A stretch of 59,424 nucleotides of DNA from FEN-680 sp036845225 (lineage in GTDB: Bacteria; Actinomycetota; Geothermincolia; Fen-727; Anoxymicrobiaceae), in the NCBI GenBank assembly GCA_036845225.1, contig DAIUEJ010000014.1, positions 1 through 59,424 of the forward strand, given 5' to 3'. The notes under the pieces are model-generated. The model ran no database searches. It was not told the origin of the DNA and saw nothing but the letters and a program-made list of their open reading frames with translations. Position 1 is the stretch's first letter. Each line of letters begins with the position of its first letter. Shown here piece after piece: positions 48,958 through 56,970 of the stretch. The position numbers and the translations under genes are program-made.

Positions 48958-50157
48958 ATGGCGATGACTGCCGAGCGATACACCGACTACATGTACGGCC
49001 TCATCGACAAGGTCATGAAAGATATCGGGCCTCGGGAATCGTGCAGCGAGGAAGAGCGCGAGCTCGGGCGGCTTTTTAGCTCCGAGATCTCCGAAGCCTG
49101 CGAGAGGGTTGAAACTCAAGAGTTCACCTGCAGCCCGACAGCCTTTCTCGGCTTCTTTCCGTACCTGGTATTGATGTACCTCGCGGGCGTGGTCCTCTAT
49201 TTCTTCCTCCCGGCCGTCTCCGTCGCGCTGGCGCTTGTCGGCGGCGCGGTCCTCTACTTCGAAGTCGTCCGTTACAGGGAGCTGCTCGACCCCATCTTCC
49301 CCAGGCGCAAGGGCGCCAACGTTGCAGGGTACGTGAAGCCGAGCGGCGAGCCCACGCGGCGCGTCTACATCTCGGCTCATTTCGATTCCGCATACGAGTT
49401 CAAGCTCTGGTACTGGTTCAAAGGCTTCTCGGCGCCGCTGATGGGCGTGGGGATCTTCGGGCTCCTGCTCCTGCTCGGCTTCAGCATCGCGAGGACCGCG
49501 GCGCAGCCGGCCGGCCTGCCCGAGGGGGTTTACTGGATCCTCGGCTACATCCTTATCGGCTTCTCCCCGCTCGTAGCCATCAACGCCTTCTTCCACACCC
49601 GGGACCTCGTGCCCGGCGCCATGGACGACATGGCAGGCATCGCCGTCCTGGCCGGCCTCGCGAAGTATTTCAAGGACGCGCGCGCGATTGGAGACTTCTA
49701 CCCCGAGGCGACAGAGGTCGTCCTGCTCGGGATGTCCTCTGAAGAGGCGGGGCTGAGGGGCGCCAAGCGCTGCGCCTCGCAGTTGCGCCAGGAGCCGGGG
49801 CCGCTGCCTCTGTTCTCGATATTCCTGGACGGCATCTACGACGAGCGCTACCTCACCGTATTCCGCAGGGAACTGTGGCCGGGCAGCAAGATGGACCCTG
49901 GCCTGGTGGATATCGCCGCGAAGGCGGCCGAAGACAGCGGCTTCAAGGCGGACGTCCGCTCCCTCCCGCTGGGGGCGACGGATGCGAGCGCGTTTGCCAT
50001 CGCCGGGATACCCGCTGTCAGCCTCTGCCTGGCAGAGAACGACAAGCTGGCCCCCAACTACCACACGCGCCTCGACACGATCGACAACATACAGCCGAAG
50101 TCCCTCGCGATCGCTCTTCAGATAGTGATCGACATGGTGCGTCGCATCGATGCTTAG
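48958..50157 (+). CDS. Membrane-embedded M28-family metallopeptidase
   Basis: This 399-residue zinc aminopeptidase-like protein has metal-site blocks YISAHFDSAYE (His, Asp), PGAMDDMAGIA (Asp), SSEEAGLRG (Glu pair) and NYHTRLDTID (His), a complete M28 set. Four membrane segments are visible: FLGFFPYLVLMYLAGVVLYF and a second strand before the domain, then GVGIFGLLLLLGFSIA and YWILGYILIGFSPLVAI. The last two lie between the HFD and GAMDD ligands, where soluble M28 enzymes have a short loop. GGAGGTGGC precedes the ATG. The SDR gene follows 24 bases later. The substrate is unknown; a membrane-linked peptide is plausible. Confidence 0.85.
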   Translation: MAMTAERYTDYMYGLIDKVMKDIGPRESCSEEERELGRLFSSEISEACERVETQEFTCSPTAFLGFFPYLVLMYLAGVVLYFFLPAVSVALALVGGAVLYFEVVRYRELLDPIFPRRKGANVAGYVKPSGEPTRRVYISAHFDSAYEFKLWYWFKGFSAPLMGVGIFGLLLLLGFSIARTAAQPAGLPEGVYWILGYILIGFSPLVAINAFFHTRDLVPGAMDDMAGIAVLAGLAKYFKDARAIGDFYPEATEVVLLGMSSEEAGLRGAKRCASQLRQEPGPLPLFSIFLDGIYDERYLTVFRRELWPGSKMDPGLVDIAAKAAEDSGFKADVRSLPLGATDASAFAIAGIPAVSLCLAENDKLAPNYHTRLDTIDNIQPKSLAIALQIVIDMVRRIDA

Positions 50158-50181
50158 GGGCATACAGGTGGAGGTGTTCCC

Positions 50182-51024
50182 GTGACGGACGTCCTGGGGA
50201 AGTCGGTGCTGGTGACGGGAGCCGCGAGCGGCATCGGCCGGGCGTGCGCCCTGGCCTTCGCCCGGGAGGGAGCCCGCGCGGTCGTCGCGTGTGACATCGA
50301 CGAGGCAGGGCTCGGGCATACGGTGACTGACCTCAAGCGGCTGGGGTGCGACAGCCTGGCGATGTTGATGGACGTCACGGACGCGGACTCGGTCGAACGC
50401 GTGGTAAGAGAAGCGGTGGAGCGCTGCGGGTGTGTCGACGTGCTCGTGAACTCAGCCGGCATCGGGATATTCGGCGCCATGGAAGACCTGACGCTCGCCG
50501 ACTGGCGCCGGGTCGTCGACATCGACCTCTGGGGAAGCATCAACGTCGACCGGGCCATCTGGCCCCACATGGTCGAGCGGGGGTCGGGACACATCGTCAA
50601 CGTGTCGTCAGCAAACGGGATCTATATCCCGATGCCTTACATAGCCCCTTACGCGACCAGCAAGTTCGGCGTGGTCGGCCTCTCGGAGGCCTTGATGGTG
50701 GAGGGATGGCGACACGGCATCAGGGTCACCTGCGCCTGCCCCGGCAACGTCAAGACGCCCATCTACGACAGGGCCGAGTTCAAGGGGTTCGACGAGAGGG
50801 CCCGCGTCTTCACCAAGGTCAACATGCTCGTGGCCGAGAAGCCCGAGAAAACGGCGGCGCAGATACTGAGAGCGGTGAAGAGAAACCGCTTCATCGTGGT
50901 GACCACGCCCTTTTCCCGGCTGTGCGCTTTTACACGCACTCACTTCCAGGGAGCCTGGTTCGCCTACACCAGGTTGTTCTCGTCGCTGACCGAGAGGCTC
51001 ACCGACCGCTACAGGACAGGCTGA
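50182..51024 (+). CDS. Short-chain dehydrogenase/reductase
   Basis: This is a 280-residue classical SDR. The cofactor site is VTGAASGIGRACALAF with acidic Asp in ACDIDEAG, suggesting NAD. The NSAG motif (VLVNSAGIGIF), the catalytic Ser in NVSSANGIY and YATSK (Tyr, Lys) are all present. The C-terminal 40 residues (SRLCAFTRTHFQGAWFAYTR) form an amphipathic tail like those of membrane-associated SDRs. The GTG at 50182 follows GGAGG. It is probably cotranscribed with the M28 gene (24-base gap) and convergent with the MFS gene (3-base gap). Its alcohol or ketone substrate is not readable. Confidence 0.88.
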   Translation: MTDVLGKSVLVTGAASGIGRACALAFAREGARAVVACDIDEAGLGHTVTDLKRLGCDSLAMLMDVTDADSVERVVREAVERCGCVDVLVNSAGIGIFGAMEDLTLADWRRVVDIDLWGSINVDRAIWPHMVERGSGHIVNVSSANGIYIPMPYIAPYATSKFGVVGLSEALMVEGWRHGIRVTCACPGNVKTPIYDRAEFKGFDERARVFTKVNMLVAEKPEKTAAQILRAVKRNRFIVVTTPFSRLCAFTRTHFQGAWFAYTRLFSSLTERLTDRYRTG

Positions 51025-51027
51025 GCC

Positions 51028-52344
51028 TCACACGACGCGGGTATCCTCCTCTGCCGCTATCGGCGTCGCTATCACCAGTTCGGGCGGGGCCTCCTGCGAG
51101 GGGTAGTTGCGCATAGCGATAAGCCCGTAGAGCCCTGCCGCGAGCGCGGCGACGCCACCGACCGCCAGCCCCCACCTGGGCCCGGCGTGTGTCCCGATCC
51201 AGCCTACGACAGGCCCGCCGATGGTGGTCGAGCCGAGGAACGCGACCGCCCAGAGCGCCATGACGCGGCCGCGCATGGTCGGGGCGCTCTCGAGCTGCAA
51301 TATGGTGTTGCCGAGCGAGATGAATATCACCGAGAAGACCCCGACCAGCACCATCGCCAGTACGCAGAGCAGGAGGCTCGGGGCCATGCTGGCCAGTATC
51401 ACCGTCGCACCGAACGCGAACCCCACCGAGATGAGACCCCTGGGAGCTGTCGAGCGCCTGCCTGCCGTTGCCAGGCCTCCCAGCACCGCGCCGGCGCCCA
51501 TGAAGGCGGTCAGAAGCGCGAGCCCCCTGGCGCCCGAGTGGAAAGTGAACTTCGCCATGAGCGGCAGGGCGACCCCGAACTCGAAAGTGAGCGTGCCGAT
51601 GATCGCCATCATCACCAGGACGTCGCGCAGCACGGGTGTGCGGCGGACGTAGCCGAACCCCTCCCGCAGTTGGCCCCTCGCCCTGGCGATGGGCGCGGAC
51701 GACGACAGCTCGGTCTTCCGCATCAGGAACAGGCAGAGCAGCACCGCGGCATACGAGCCCGCGTTGATGAAAAAGCACGGAGCAATCCCTACGCCCACGA
51801 TCAACGCCCCGGCGATGGCCGGGCCGATAACGCGCGTGAGGTTGACCTCTATTGAGTTGAGCGTCACCGCGTTCCTTAGCTCATCGCCGCCCACCATCTC
51901 GTGGATGAAAGACTGCCGGGTCGGGTTGTCCACCGCGTTCAGCATGCCGAGCGACGCCGCGAGCACGAACACCATCCAGAGCCGTACCACGCCGGTCGCG
52001 ACCAGGATGCCCAGCACGAGCGCTACCACCGCTGAACCCGATTGGGTGAAGTAGAGGACCTTGCGCTTGTTGAAACGGTCGGCGACGACGCCGCCGCCCG
52101 GTGCCAGCAGGAGTATCGGGAGGTACTGCAGGGCCAGGACGAGGCCCAGCGCCGTTCCGGAGTTCGTGATCTGCAGCACCAGCCAGGCCTGCGCCACCAT
52201 CTGCATCCAGGTCCCGCACAGGGATATGCCCTGTCCGATGAAGTACAGCCGGTAGTTGCGTATCTTCAGCGACGAAAAAGTCTTTTTTAAAACACCCGGT
52301 GCCAGGTCTGCACCGGGCTTGCCGGACGGTGGCTCAGGTCCCAT
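51028..52344 (-). CDS. MFS transporter (EntS/MFS_3-like)
   Basis: This is a 438-residue major facilitator protein with about twelve membrane segments. The family block FIGQGISLCGTWMQMVAQAW opens the first, followed by ALQYLPILLLAPGGGVVADR. Such proteins export small molecules such as siderophores or drugs. A Pro/Gly-rich N-terminal tail contains an 8-base stem (cccggtgc/gcaccggg, 52293-52315) at DNA level. The ATG at 52344 is assumed; a GTG at 52353 is possible, and neither has a clear ribosome site. It is convergent with the SDR gene and divergent from the K+ channel gene. The 150-base divergent gap has no other gene. Confidence 0.85.
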   Translation of the reverse strand: MGPEPPSGKPGADLAPGVLKKTFSSLKIRNYRLYFIGQGISLCGTWMQMVAQAWLVLQITNSGTALGLVLALQYLPILLLAPGGGVVADRFNKRKVLYFTQSGSAVVALVLGILVATGVVRLWMVFVLAASLGMLNAVDNPTRQSFIHEMVGGDELRNAVTLNSIEVNLTRVIGPAIAGALIVGVGIAPCFFINAGSYAAVLLCLFLMRKTELSSSAPIARARGQLREGFGYVRRTPVLRDVLVMMAIIGTLTFEFGVALPLMAKFTFHSGARGLALLTAFMGAGAVLGGLATAGRRSTAPRGLISVGFAFGATVILASMAPSLLLCVLAMVLVGVFSVIFISLGNTILQLESAPTMRGRVMALWAVAFLGSTTIGGPVVGWIGTHAGPRWGLAVGGVAALAAGLYGLIAMRNYPSQEAPPELVIATPIAAEEDTRVV

Positions 52345-52494
52345 ATCAGTCACAATACACCAAGATCATGTCCGTTCCCGCAAGATACGCCTCAAAACGC
52401 GGCAATCGCCGCCGTTTCCGTCCCTGAGGGACGACGGGGCCTGCATTGAATAGGACTCTTGACACGGGTAGGATTGCTTGGGGGGTGGATACCG

Positions 52495-53562
52495 ATGGCA
52501 AAAGCGAGTCTCGGGACGAGGCTGAATTACCGCAGAGACGTGACCCGCATGAGGTTGAGCCTGAAGGCTGCGACCATTGTTCTAATGGTGAACGTCCTCA
52601 TCGTCATCCTGGTGGGCTCGCTCTTTCTCCTCCACTTCGAACATGACTATAACCCCAGGGTCAAGACCTACAATGACGCGCTGTGGCTGACCTGGGTGAC
52701 GATCACGACCGTGGGCTACGGGAACAACTACCCCGTCACCGGGGGCGGCAAGTTGACGATCGTGGTGATCATGGTGCTCGGGGTGGGAATGCTGACCACG
52801 TACTTTTCGGTGAAATCTGCGAAGAAAGTGAAGGACATACAGGATAAAAGGCGGGGGTTGAGGATGAAGATCACAAGCCGTGACCATTACCTGGTCCTGG
52901 GATGGAACGACCGTGCTCCGTTCTTGTTAGAAACCCTCAAGAAGATGTTACAGCCGGACAGGGTCCCTATCGTGGTCATGAGCGAAGAGGAGGAGCAGCC
53001 GGATGAAGACGACTACGTCCTGTTCCTCAAGGGCCGTCCGACCACCGAGCGTGACCTGCTCCGCGCCAACGCGCCGGCGGCCGCGGCCGCCATCCTGCTC
53101 GCGATCAGTGGCGGTGAGAGCGACTGCGAGGGGGACGCCAGGACCGTGCTGACCGCCCTCAGCGTGAAGAAGCTCAACCCCGATATCCAGATGACCGCTG
53201 AGGTGCTCGAACCCGAGAACATCAGCCACCTCCAGCTCGCGGGCGTGGACGAGATACTCGACTCGAACATGTTGCTCGGCAACCTCATGGCGCGCTCCGC
53301 AAAGCACTTCGGACTCATCACCTTCATCGGCGAGCTGATCTCGAGCAAGCCGAGTGAAGGCCTTTCGAAATTGCCGGTGGACGACAAGATGGCCGGGATG
53401 TCTGGGGACGAACTGGAGATGTTCCTGTTGAGCGAGAAGCACGTCATGCCGCTGGTCGCCAGCTCCGACAAGGGCTTCGAGCGCTACTCGAAAGGGATGA
53501 AGCTGGAGGCAGGCGGTTTCCTGCTCGTGCTATCCAGCACGTCGTCAGAGGGCTCCGGCTGA
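52495..53562 (+). CDS. Potassium channel with cytoplasmic RCK/TrkA-N domain
   Basis: This 355-residue two-segment channel has TM1 near 22-46 (ATIVLMVNVLIVILVGSLFL), the selectivity filter TTVGYGNNYP and TM2 (IVVIMVLGVGMLTTYF). An RCK-type Rossmann domain follows (HYLVLGWNDRAPFLLETLKK), then DARTVLTALSVKKLNPDIQM, IDSN-like SNMLLGNLMARS and a C-terminal TrkA-C-like part (HVMPLVASSDKGFERY). The RCK domain usually gates the pore by Ca2+, nucleotides or other ligands. The ATG at 52495 has GGGGGGTGG upstream at 9-10 bases; an in-frame ATG at 52459 is less likely. It may act in osmotic or membrane-potential control. Confidence 0.88.
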   Translation: MAKASLGTRLNYRRDVTRMRLSLKAATIVLMVNVLIVILVGSLFLLHFEHDYNPRVKTYNDALWLTWVTITTVGYGNNYPVTGGGKLTIVVIMVLGVGMLTTYFSVKSAKKVKDIQDKRRGLRMKITSRDHYLVLGWNDRAPFLLETLKKMLQPDRVPIVVMSEEEEQPDEDDYVLFLKGRPTTERDLLRANAPAAAAAILLAISGGESDCEGDARTVLTALSVKKLNPDIQMTAEVLEPENISHLQLAGVDEILDSNMLLGNLMARSAKHFGLITFIGELISSKPSEGLSKLPVDDKMAGMSGDELEMFLLSEKHVMPLVASSDKGFERYSKGMKLEAGGFLLVLSSTSSEGSG

Positions 53563-53583
53563 CGGGTCTTCGCGCCTGGAGGA

Positions 53584-54852
53584 CTACTTCCCGTGGCAAT
53601 GCTTGTATTTCAGGCCGCTCCCGCAAGGGCACGGTTCGTTGCGCCCCACTAATGCGAAGGCCCGCCTTCTGGCTTCGGCAAGGAAGTCCATCGCTTCGGA
53701 AGGAGCCCGGCCGGCGGAAAGGAGCTCCGCCATCAGCTTCATCGGCTCGTCGATATGGCTGAAGAACTCCTTGTATCCCTCGCACAGGTAATTGAGCCCC
53801 GGCTCCCCGTCAGGCGCCTTCGCCACCCTGTCCTTGGGGCATGCTCCGTGGCAGGCGAACCTCACCTCGCAGTCCAGGCAGAACTGCGGCAGGCCGTCCA
53901 GTTTCTCCAGGCCGAAAGCCCTCTGCTTCTCACCGGACATCAGCTCCCCCATCGGGGTCTCGAGGATGTTCCCCAGCAGGTGAGACGGTTCGACGAAGTG
54001 GTCGCACGAGTAGAGGTCCCCGTTGTGCTCCAGCGCCGGGGCGTTGCCGCAGGTGGGCGCAAAGGCGCAGCTCCCCGAGGGCTCGCCCGCCCAGGCCGCG
54101 AGTGCCCAGTCGAACGTCAACACGAACACCTCTCCCACGTCCCGGTCCACCCACTCGTCGAATACCGAGGTCAGGAAACCCGCGTACTGGCGTGGTGAGA
54201 CGGAACGGCCGGTGAGCGCCTCGCCTTCCTGGAACCCGGTCTCGATGTCGCGCTCGACGACAGGGAGGAGCTGGATGTACTTCGCCCCGATCTCGTCCCT
54301 GAAAAACCGGTAGACCTCCAGCCCGTGGTCTCCGTTCGCGGCGTTGACCGTGCAGAGGATGTTGAACTCGACGCCGTGCTCCTGCAGCAGCTCCACGCCG
54401 CTGGTTACTTCGTTGAAGGTCGGCCTGCCGCGGGCGTCCTTGCGGTACGCGTCGTGCAGTTCGCGCGGGCCATCCAGGCTGATCCCGACCAGGAAGTCGT
54501 TCTCGCGAAAGAAGCGGCACCACTCCGCGTCGAGCAGCGTCCCGTTCGTCTGGATGGTGTTCTCGAACCGAAGCCCGGGCCGCTCCAACTCCCTCTCCAG
54601 CTCGATCGAACGGCGGAAGAAGTCGAGCCGCATGAGAGTGGGCTCCCCGCCCTGCCAGGCGACGGTCACCTCCGGGCCCACCTGCGACTCCGCGAGCTGC
54701 TCGATATAGGCACAGAGGACATCGTCCTCCATGCGGAGCTTGCTGCCGGGGTAGAGGCCGGCCTTCTTGAGGAAGAAGCAGTAATCGCAGCGCAGGTTAC
54801 ATGCCGCGCCCGCGGGCTTCGCGAGCAGATGGAAGTTGAATGGCGTCGTCAT
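53584..54852 (-). CDS. Radical SAM protein of the anaerobic sulfatase-maturase type with C-terminal SEC-C motif
   Basis: This 422-residue radical SAM enzyme has the SAM-cluster motif CNLRCDYCFFLK near 18-29 and GGEPTLM for SAM binding. The later cysteines form a SPASM-type set (CAFAPTCGN, YSCDHFV, FCLDCEVRFACHGACPKDR). In anSME these bind two extra 4Fe-4S clusters and let the enzyme convert a Cys or Ser of sulfatases to formylglycine. The last 22 residues are a SEC-C zinc motif (NEPCPCGSGLKYKHC). No sulfatase gene is in the window, so the target may be distant or different. The start at 54852 has GGAG about 12 bases ahead. It is convergent with the K+ channel gene. Confidence 0.83.
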   Translation of the reverse strand: MTTPFNFHLLAKPAGAACNLRCDYCFFLKKAGLYPGSKLRMEDDVLCAYIEQLAESQVGPEVTVAWQGGEPTLMRLDFFRRSIELERELERPGLRFENTIQTNGTLLDAEWCRFFRENDFLVGISLDGPRELHDAYRKDARGRPTFNEVTSGVELLQEHGVEFNILCTVNAANGDHGLEVYRFFRDEIGAKYIQLLPVVERDIETGFQEGEALTGRSVSPRQYAGFLTSVFDEWVDRDVGEVFVLTFDWALAAWAGEPSGSCAFAPTCGNAPALEHNGDLYSCDHFVEPSHLLGNILETPMGELMSGEKQRAFGLEKLDGLPQFCLDCEVRFACHGACPKDRVAKAPDGEPGLNYLCEGYKEFFSHIDEPMKLMAELLSAGRAPSEAMDFLAEARRRAFALVGRNEPCPCGSGLKYKHCHGK

Positions 54853-54897
54853 CAGACCAGTTCTCCAGCGTCGTCGTCCGGACCATCAGCATACAGG

Positions 54898-55032
54898 TCA
54901 GTGCACCAGGCCGACAATGCCCTTTATCGTCTCGATGACACCGAGGATGACGAACTCGAGAATGAGGAGCTCCTTCATGGTCGGCTGTGCCCCCTCGGCT
55001 GGAGGCGTATCCCGCTCCGGACTGTCCCCCAC
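54898..55032 (-). CDS. Possible 44-residue protein of unknown function
   Basis: A short open frame begins at GTG (55032) with GAGGG seven bases ahead. It codes for an acidic stretch (VGDSPERDTPPAEGAQPTMK) followed by a hydrophobic or amphipathic helix (ELLILEFVILGVIETIKGIV). The frame starts 31 bases after the stop of the next gene upstream. Length and pattern (charged head, single helix) are typical of small membrane-associated proteins, but chance cannot be excluded. An internal ATG at 54978 would give 26 residues. Confidence 0.35.
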   Translation of the reverse strand: MGDSPERDTPPAEGAQPTMKELLILEFVILGVIETIKGIVGLVH

Positions 55033-55063
55033 GGTGTGCCCTCGCTCCCTCAGCGCAGGCTCA

Positions 55064-55441
55064 TCAAGCCTCAGAGGGCATTCTGTCCCCGTACTCGGTC
55101 AGCCCGTATATGACCAGCACGTCGATGGCGATGACGAGTATCGACAGCGCCGGGAAAGCCCAGATGACGAACAGCCAGAAGATGATGCTGACGGTCGCCC
55201 ACACTATCGCGAACCACCTCGCCCACTGCACTTTGTTGAGCACCGCGAACCCCGCTATAACGAGAATGGCGCCGAAGATGATCCCGAGCACGCCCCAGAA
55301 AGTGAGATTGGCGAACAACAGTTGTGTGATGAGGAGCGACTTCTTAGAGACAGCCGCGATGCCCCAGATTACGTTGCCGATCCCCGCCACGATCATCATG
55401 ATCGAAGCGAACACCAGCCAGCCGGACCCTTTCTCCCCCAC
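55064..55441 (-). CDS. Four-segment membrane protein (DUF7144-like)
   Basis: This is a 125-residue membrane protein with four hydrophobic segments: WLVFASIMMIVAGIGNVIWG, WGVLGIIFGAILVIAGFAVL, WFAIVWATVSIIFWLFVIW and ILVIAIDVLVIYGLTEYG. Opening GWxxFAxxMxxxxGxxNxIxG and the closing DVLVIYGLTxYG match a family known from many actinobacteria, annotated DUF7144, with no known role. The GTG start at 55441 has GGAGG close ahead. The neighbours are other small membrane or SHOCT proteins on the same strand. Confidence 0.78.
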   Translation of the reverse strand: MGEKGSGWLVFASIMMIVAGIGNVIWGIAAVSKKSLLITQLLFANLTFWGVLGIIFGAILVIAGFAVLNKVQWARWFAIVWATVSIIFWLFVIWAFPALSILVIAIDVLVIYGLTEYGDRMPSEA

Positions 55442-55521
55442 CTTCCTCCTCCTTCTTGCTGGATACCCCGTGGTCTCCCGCTTCCCCTACCTGCAAGGGT
55501 CTTCAACCCGCCCTTCAGTGG

Positions 55522-55833
55522 CTACTGCCCCAGGATCTGTTTCTTCTCCTGTGCGAACTCCTCGTCGGTCAGCACCCCTTGAGTGTGCAGCTCGGCCAGC
55601 TCCTTCAGCTTGTTGATATCTTCCTCGGTCATCCCTCCGCCCGCGGGAGCGGACTGGGGTGGAGCGGCCGCGGCCTGGGCAGCCATCTGCTGCGCCTGCT
55701 GTGCCTCCGTCTGGGCTTCCTGTATGCCCTGGTTTGTCGCCTCTTCCTTTCGTGCGGCATGTTTTCCCACGGCGTAGGCGCCTCCGCCGACAACCGCCGC
55801 TCTCATCAACGGTCTCCGCCTTAACAGTCCCAT
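55522..55833 (-). CDS. SHOCT-domain protein
   Basis: This 103-residue protein has a short hydrophobic N-terminal stretch (RAAVVGGGAYAVGKHAARK) and a Gln/Ala-rich linker (TEAQQAQQMAAQAAAAPPQS). It ends with a SHOCT domain: INKLKELAELHTQGVLTDEE and FAQEKKQILGQ. SHOCT units are oligomerisation modules found in many bacterial proteins. This kind (hydrophobic stretch, Ala/Gln linker, SHOCT) is common next to small membrane proteins in Actinobacteria. No enzymatic function is suggested. It lies 80 bases from the DUF7144-like gene and 20 bases from the following carboxymuconolactone decarboxylase-like gene, all on the minus strand. Confidence 0.82.
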   Translation of the reverse strand: MGLLRRRPLMRAAVVGGGAYAVGKHAARKEEATNQGIQEAQTEAQQAQQMAAQAAAAPPQSAPAGGGMTEEDINKLKELAELHTQGVLTDEEFAQEKKQILGQ

Positions 55834-55853
55834 AACTGGCCTCCTAACTTATT

Positions 55854-56204
55854 TCATGCCATGATGTCGTCGAGCTCTACACCAAGGGCAAGGGCGATCT
55901 CCGGTGCTGTGGCTACGATCTTTGCCATGCCTATCGTCGGGGCCAGCGCGACCATGATGCCCAAGATCTCATCGGGAGTGACACCGCTCTCGAGAGCGAC
56001 TCCGATCTGCCACATGAACGAGGCGGGCGCCGCGTCAACAGAGATCAGGGCCGCGATGCGGACCATCGCGTGGGTCTTCGGGTCCAGGCCCGACTGCTCG
56101 ATGTTGTTGAGTTGCATCGCAAGCGCCGACTCGATGATGCCGCTGTCCTGCAACGAAAGCCCCTTCAGAACGTCGTCGTGCTTCTTGGTTGTCTTCTTAG
56201 CCAC
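55854..56204 (-). CDS. Carboxymuconolactone decarboxylase-like (AhpD-fold) protein
   Basis: This 116-residue protein is of AhpD fold (HAMVRIAALISVDAAPASFM, GVALESGVTPDEILGIMVAL). The Cys-x-x-Cys of AhpD peroxidase-type members is absent, so it is not a classical disulfide reductase. The GTG at 56204 is preceded by GGAGGGGG; the frame is open to 56240. The 280 bases upstream to 56483 contain no gene that I can recognise. A TAGAAT box on the minus strand near 56270 may be part of its promoter. Function is unknown. Confidence 0.78.
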   Translation of the reverse strand: MAKKTTKKHDDVLKGLSLQDSGIIESALAMQLNNIEQSGLDPKTHAMVRIAALISVDAAPASFMWQIGVALESGVTPDEILGIMVALAPTIGMAKIVATAPEIALALGVELDDIMA

Positions 56205-56482
56205 AGCTACCGCCCCCTCCTTGATCACCGCACCGCGCACGAAGCGTGCCGGTTATTCGTGCCCACATTCTAACCTTTGCAAGCAATTCCTGCGCCTGCG
56301 GCGTCAAGACCGCCAATGGGGCGCTCAATCGTGTGCGGCAGGGGACGGAGCGGACTCGTCGAACAGAAAGCAGAGCAGGTGAGCAGTGCGCGGGCCGCTC
56401 TGGCAACCTCTTGTGTCGACGCCAGGTGAAGGCGTGCGCTGCCTGATGTTTGAACACTGTCTCAATCTACGGGAGGCGAGAG

Positions 56483-56923
56483 ATGTCCAATGCCGATGAA
56501 TTCATGAAGCGGTACCACGTCGCGGTGGCTCGCGCGAACAAGGGCCAGCTCGACAAGATGAAGCCAAAAATCGCGTCCGAGTGGGTCAAGGACTGGATGG
56601 AAGAGGTCGGCGACAGCATAACCGACCCGGAGGAGTTCCGGGCAAGTTTCCAGCAGTTCCTCATCGACCTTGGTTTCGCCGATGAGAGCAGAGTATCGAT
56701 CAGCGGCGACGAGTTGATGATCGACGTCGGCGGGTGCATCATCTGCCCCGGGAACGACATCCTCAAGAAGGCCGGCGAGGAGGCGCTCTGCCCCATCACA
56801 CCCACCGGCATGATGGCGATCTCGAGGGTGATGGGGAAGAAGGCCACGCTGGAAGGTGTCGATAAAGAAGGCAAGCCCGTCGGGTTCTGCCAGATCAAGT
56901 ACAAGCTCGAGGACAAAGCCTGA
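56483..56923 (+). CDS. Cys-containing protein, possibly V4R/hydrocarbon-binding-like
   Basis: This 146-residue cytoplasmic protein has an N-terminal helical half (DEFMKRYHVAVARANKGQLD). Its C-terminal half is rich in conserved-looking cysteines (GGCIICPGNDILKKAGEEAL, then CPITPTGMMAI and VGFCQIKYKLE). The Cys spacing near the end is loosely like V4R-type small-molecule-binding domains, but I am not sure. GGGAGGCGAGAG precedes the ATG at 56483. It stands alone, convergent with the membrane protein gene downstream. Confidence 0.7.
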   Translation: MSNADEFMKRYHVAVARANKGQLDKMKPKIASEWVKDWMEEVGDSITDPEEFRASFQQFLIDLGFADESRVSISGDELMIDVGGCIICPGNDILKKAGEEALCPITPTGMMAISRVMGKKATLEGVDKEGKPVGFCQIKYKLEDKA

Positions 56924-56970
56924 CGCCCTCACTGACCTGTCAGGGGTTGCCGTTCCTGTCTACCGCGGCT

